Of a stretch of DNA of 64,000 nucleotides, positions 61,104-64,000 are shown piece by piece. Source of the stretch: Mycobacterium heidelbergense (GTDB taxonomy: Bacteria; Actinomycetota; Actinomycetes; Mycobacteriales; Mycobacteriaceae). A program made the translations under genes and the position numbers. The stretch is taken from assembly GCF_010730745.1 (NCBI RefSeq), contig NZ_AP022615.1:1612001-1676000 (forward strand). The letters run 5' to 3'. The notes beneath the pieces are model-generated. The model was not told where the DNA came from. It saw nothing but the letters and a program-made list of their open reading frames with translations, and ran no database searches. Positions within the stretch are counted from its first letter, which is position 1, and every line of letters starts with the position of its first letter.

Positions 61104-62099
61104 GTGCGACAAGGGCGACAAGGGCCGAATCGACGGGGATTCTTGCAGCTCGCAGGGGTCACCGGGGCGGCCGCGGTCGCCGGGATCTCGGGGGCCTGCT
61201 CGTCACGCAAACCGGCGGCCGGTGCCGCCGGCGCCGGATCGGTGACGATCACCCACCTTTTCGGTCAGACCGTCATCAGGGAGCCACCCAAGCGCGTCGT
61301 CAGCGCCGGCTACACCGAGCAGGACGACCTGCTCGCGCTGGGCGTGGTGCCCGTCGCGGTGACCAACTGGTTCGGTGATCAGCCGTTCGCGGTGTGGCCG
61401 TGGGCCCAGCCCAAGCTCGGCGCGGCCCGGCCGGTGGTGCTGAACCTGGACAACGGAATCCCGGTCGACCAGATCGCCGGGCTCAAACCGGACCTGATCG
61501 TGGCCGTCAACGCCGGCGTGGACGCCGACACCTATCAGAAGCTGTCGGCGATCGCCCCGACCGTCGCGCAGTCGGACGGCGACGCGTTCTTCGAACCGTG
61601 GAAGGAGCAGGCCACCGCCGTCGGCCAGGCGGTGTTCCAGGCGGGCCGGATGACGTCGCTGATCGACGCCGTCGACCAGGGCTTCGCCGCCGTCGCCCAA
61701 AAGAATCCGCAGTGGAAGGGCAGGAAGGCGTTGCTGATGCAGGGCACGCTCTTTCAGGGCACGGTGGTGGCGACCCTGGCGGGCTGGCGGACCGACTTCC
61801 TGAACCAGATGGGCCTCGTCGTCGCCGACAGCATCAAGCCCTTCGGCGGCGACCACCGCGCCGTCATCCCGCGCGATCAGATCAAGGCGGTGCTCGATTC
61901 GGCCGACGTGGTGATCTGGACGACCGAGGGCCCCGACGACCAGAAGGCGTTACTGGCCGACCCCGAGGTCGCGGCGTCGCAGGCGCGCCATATTTTCACC
62001 ACCAAGGACCTGGCCGGCGCGATCGCCTTCTCGTCGCCGCTGAGCTACCCGTTGGTGGCGGATCAACTGCCCCCGCGGATCGCGAAAATCCTGGGTTAG
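61104..62099 (+). CDS. fecB2: Tat-exported siderophore-binding lipoprotein FecB2
   Basis: The 331-aa protein has a twin-arginine signal (NRRGFLQLAGVTGAAAVAGI) ending in a lipobox SGAC, and a FecB-type binding fold: ITHLFGQTVIREPPKRVVSA, LKPDLIVAVNAG and a C-terminal ..LPPRIAKIL. FecB2 of M. tuberculosis (Rv0265c) binds heme/siderophore iron. The GTG at 61104 lies just behind GATACT, so the transcript may be leaderless. The oplA gene that would normally lie between it and narU is missing. Confidence 0.85.
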   Translation: MRQGRQGPNRRGFLQLAGVTGAAAVAGISGACSSRKPAAGAAGAGSVTITHLFGQTVIREPPKRVVSAGYTEQDDLLALGVVPVAVTNWFGDQPFAVWPWAQPKLGAARPVVLNLDNGIPVDQIAGLKPDLIVAVNAGVDADTYQKLSAIAPTVAQSDGDAFFEPWKEQATAVGQAVFQAGRMTSLIDAVDQGFAAVAQKNPQWKGRKALLMQGTLFQGTVVATLAGWRTDFLNQMGLVVADSIKPFGGDHRAVIPRDQIKAVLDSADVVIWTTEGPDDQKALLADPEVAASQARHIFTTKDLAGAIAFSSPLSYPLVADQLPPRIAKILG

Positions 62100-62201
62100 G
62101 TTCCCGCCTGTTTGAACGTTTGCTAAGGCAGCTCTGGCAGTGCTCGAAAATCCCGCGACATCCCCTCCCGCCTGCCCCGATTCCGGGGTTACCGTCGAGT
62201 A

Positions 62202-62864
62202 ATGAGCGTGACGGACCTATCCGGCGACCTGTCGACCGAGCTGGTCGGCAACACCGTTTTCGACTATGGCGACCAGGCGCTGATGGTGCAGTGCGGCAGC
62301 ACGGCCGAGGTGTTGGCGTGGGTGGATGCGTTGCGCGGCGCGGCATTTCCCGGTGTGGTCGACATCGTCCCCGCCGCCCGTACCGTGCTGATCAAGCTCG
62401 ACAACCCGCGCTGGCAGGGGGTCACCCGCCAGCGGCTGCGCAAGATGCGCGTCAGCGCCGACGCCGGTGCCCCGGCGGAGCGCGGCGCCGACGTGGTGAT
62501 CGACGTCGTCTACGACGGCCCGGACCTCGCCGAGGTCGCCGAGGTCACCGGGCTGAGCGCGGCGCAGGTGATCAACGCCCACACCCGTTCCTTGTGGCGG
62601 GTCGGATTCAGCGGATTCGCCCCGGGCTTCGCGTACCTGGTCGACGGCGACGCGCGACTGCGGGTGCCGCGCCGGTCCGAGCCGCGGACGTCGGTGCCGG
62701 CCGGCTCCGTCGCCCTGGCCGGCGAGTTCAGCGCGATCTATCCGCGTCAATCGCCCGGCGGCTGGCAACTCATCGGCCACACCGACACCGTCCTGTGGGA
62801 TCTCGAGCGCCCCGGCCCGGCGTTACTGACGCAGGGCATGTGGGTGCGGTTCCGGGCCGTCTAA
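62202..62864 (+). CDS. pxpB: 5-oxoprolinase subunit PxpB (KipI-like)
   Basis: The 220-aa protein has the AHS1/PxpB pattern: GDQALMVQCG, FPGVVDIVPAARTVLIK, VVIDVVYDGPDL, HTRSLWRVGFSGFAPGFAYL, and PRRSEPRTSVPAGSVALAGE with GGWQLIGHT. With PxpC and PxpA it would open 5-oxoproline to glutamate in an ATP-dependent reaction. No PxpA gene is seen in the window. It is followed 66 bp later by the PxpC-like gene. Confidence 0.87.
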   Translation: MSVTDLSGDLSTELVGNTVFDYGDQALMVQCGSTAEVLAWVDALRGAAFPGVVDIVPAARTVLIKLDNPRWQGVTRQRLRKMRVSADAGAPAERGADVVIDVVYDGPDLAEVAEVTGLSAAQVINAHTRSLWRVGFSGFAPGFAYLVDGDARLRVPRRSEPRTSVPAGSVALAGEFSAIYPRQSPGGWQLIGHTDTVLWDLERPGPALLTQGMWVRFRAV

Positions 62865-62930
62865 CCCGTGGCGATCGCGAGCGCGGCGCAGCCGGGCGAA
62901 GCGGGTCGCCACCATAACCGAGGAGAAGCC

Positions 62931-63860
62931 GTGACCAACCCCGAAATCAGCCTGGAGATTCTGCGCACCGGACCGTTCGCCGTCGTCCAGGACCTCGGCC
63001 GCCCGGGGCTGGCCCACCTCGGCGTCAGCCGGTCCGGGGCCGCCGACCGCCGCGCGCACAAGCTGGCCAACCGGCTGGTCGCCAACCCCGACGACCGGGC
63101 CACCGTCGAGGTGACGTTCGGCGGTCTGGTGGCCCGGGTCCGCGGCGGCGATGTCGACATCGCGGTCACGGGCGCCGACGCCGGCCCCACCGTGAACGGG
63201 ATCAAGTTCGGCACCAACAGCATTCAGCATGTCCGCGACGGCCAGGTGATCTCCCTGGGCGCCCCGCGGGCCGGGCTGCGGACCTACCTGGCGGTGCGCG
63301 GCGGCGTCTGCGTGGAGCCGGTGCTGGGCTCGCGCAGCTACGACGTGATGTCGGCGATCGGTCCGTCACCGCTACGCGGCGGGGACCGGCTGCCCGTCGG
63401 CGAGCACACCGACGATTACCCCGAACTCGACCAGGCCCCCATGGCCGCCATCACCGGCGACGTCGTCGAGCTGTCGGCGGTCCCCGGGCCGCGCGACGAC
63501 TGGTTCGTCGACCCCGACGCCCTGGTGCACACCGACTGGGTGGCCTCCGACCGCAGCGACCGGGTGGGAATGCGCTTGATGGGCCGCCCGCTGCAGTACC
63601 GCTACCCCGACCGGCAGCTGCCCAGCGAGGGCGCCACCCGCGGCGCGATCCAGGTGCCGCCCAACGGTTTACCGGTGATCCTGGGACCCGATCACCCGGT
63701 CACCGGCGGTTACCCGGTGGTCGGCGTGGTGATCGACGAGGACGTCGACGCGATCGCGCAGGTGCGGCCCGGCCAGCGGGTGCGGCTGCACTGGGCGCGG
63801 CCCAGGTCTGCGGTGGGTGCCCGGCCGCGCGCGGGCGCCGCGGGCTGGCCGTTCTCGTAG
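62931..63860 (+). CDS. pxpC: 5-oxoprolinase subunit PxpC (KipA-like)
   Basis: The 309-aa protein has the AHS2/PxpC pattern: VVQDLGRPGLAHLGVSRSGA at the N-terminus, AVRGGVCVEPVLGSRSYD and RPLQYRYPDRQLPSEGATRG, and VPPNGLPVILGPDHPVTGGY. GAGGAGA 5 nt upstream supports GTG 62931; the longer frame from 62868 has no such site. It acts with PxpB. The order fecB2-pxpB-pxpC-aac is as in M. tuberculosis. Confidence 0.87.
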   Translation: MTNPEISLEILRTGPFAVVQDLGRPGLAHLGVSRSGAADRRAHKLANRLVANPDDRATVEVTFGGLVARVRGGDVDIAVTGADAGPTVNGIKFGTNSIQHVRDGQVISLGAPRAGLRTYLAVRGGVCVEPVLGSRSYDVMSAIGPSPLRGGDRLPVGEHTDDYPELDQAPMAAITGDVVELSAVPGPRDDWFVDPDALVHTDWVASDRSDRVGMRLMGRPLQYRYPDRQLPSEGATRGAIQVPPNGLPVILGPDHPVTGGYPVVGVVIDEDVDAIAQVRPGQRVRLHWARPRSAVGARPRAGAAGWPFS

Positions 63861-63895
63861 CGCCGGCCGCCGCACGGGGCTGGTAAACAGGGACC

Positions 63896-64000
63896 GTGCA
63901 CACCGCCCGCCTGGTCCACACCGCCGACCTCGACGCCGAGACCCGGCAGCGCGTGTGCCAGATGGTCACCGCCGCGTTCGCCGGAGATTTCACCGACCAC
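63896..64000 (+). CDS. aac: Aminoglycoside 2'-N-acetyltransferase, 5' end only
   Basis: The GTG at 63896 opens a frame that runs off the window after 35 codons: MHTARLVHTADLDAETRQRV..TAAFAGDFTDH. This matches the start of the chromosomal aac(2')-Ic family (Rv0262c), a GNAT enzyme that acetylates aminoglycosides and is universal in mycobacteria. Position next to the PxpC-like gene supports it. The catalytic region is outside the window. Confidence 0.82.
   Translation, partial: MHTARLVHTADLDAETRQRVCQMVTAAFAGDFTDH

Overview
The window is high-GC mycobacterial chromosome. It carries a complete ESX-3 (type VII secretion) locus, PE/PPE genes, DUF732 and FadD/FadE genes, a GPL-addressing-type transporter pair and the start of a chromosomal aac(2')-like gene. 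Recalled gene order of M. tuberculosis Rv0262c-Rv0315 is recognisable but runs in reverse across the window, with several insertions and losses, so a slow-growing non-tuberculous species (M. avium complex-like) is the best guess. I saw no rRNA, tRNA, CRISPR array, insertion sequence or prophage.

Layout. 1-9.5 kb: the 3' end of a Pro/Gly-rich protein, a repeat-bearing intergenic stretch, a DUF732 secreted protein, two tandem GAP-family membrane proteins, a GT-C glycosyltransferase, a GH16 beta-glucanase, a divergent MarR/PadR regulator pair, an oxidoreductase and a DUF3060 protein. 9.5-20.6 kb: an Hsp70-like membrane protein and its small partner, a TetR/SnoaL pair, an L,D-transpeptidase-like protein, a PAP2 phosphatase, a BluB-like enzyme, a sulfatase, trans-aconitate methyltransferase and a hydrolase. 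20.6-35.3 kb (minus strand): ESX-3 in the order eccA3-eccB3-eccC3-PE5-PPE4-esxG-esxH-espG3-eccD3-mycP3-eccE3, most junctions being 4-bp overlaps or gaps under 60 bp. Its control region (35341-35834) holds two IdeR-like boxes, a Zur box and fragments of a PPE gene and possibly of a methyltransferase gene.

35.8-48.9 kb is the most unusual part. It is a metal-uptake-like island beside ESX-3: a PPE gene, an LLM flavin oxidoreductase, an iron-siderophore-type binding lipoprotein, an unrecognised 98-aa protein, a cytochrome P450, a FecCD permease and an ABC ATPase in one tightly packed plus-strand run. A Zur box lies inside the last codons of the ATPase gene, followed by a G3E (CobW/COG0523) GTPase. 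Convergent to this is a second PPE gene, and divergent from that a CmtR-like metal sensor with a CDF transporter, with a third Zur box between them. Both PPE genes are preceded by a 28-codon ORF that looks like the truncated N-terminus of a PE gene.

48.9-64 kb returns to Rv0276-Rv0262c-like order: DUF2236 protein, TetR, VOC protein, a TetR remnant fused to the start of a hydrolase, FadE6, a Gly/His-rich exported protein, an AT-rich gene-free stretch, a small ribbon-helix-helix-like protein, FadD2, a LigD-type polymerase, a NarK/NarU transporter, a Tat-type FecB2 lipoprotein, PxpB/PxpC-like proteins, and the first 35 codons of an aminoglycoside acetyltransferase. The OplA gene expected next to FecB2 is absent.

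How it fits together: ESX-3 is known to support iron and zinc acquisition. Here IdeR and Zur sites sit before eccA3, and more Zur sites sit in the adjoining island. The inference is a zinc/iron-starvation region that combines secretion, PPE proteins, a metallophore-type importer and a metal GTPase, with the CmtR/CDF pair handling metal excess.
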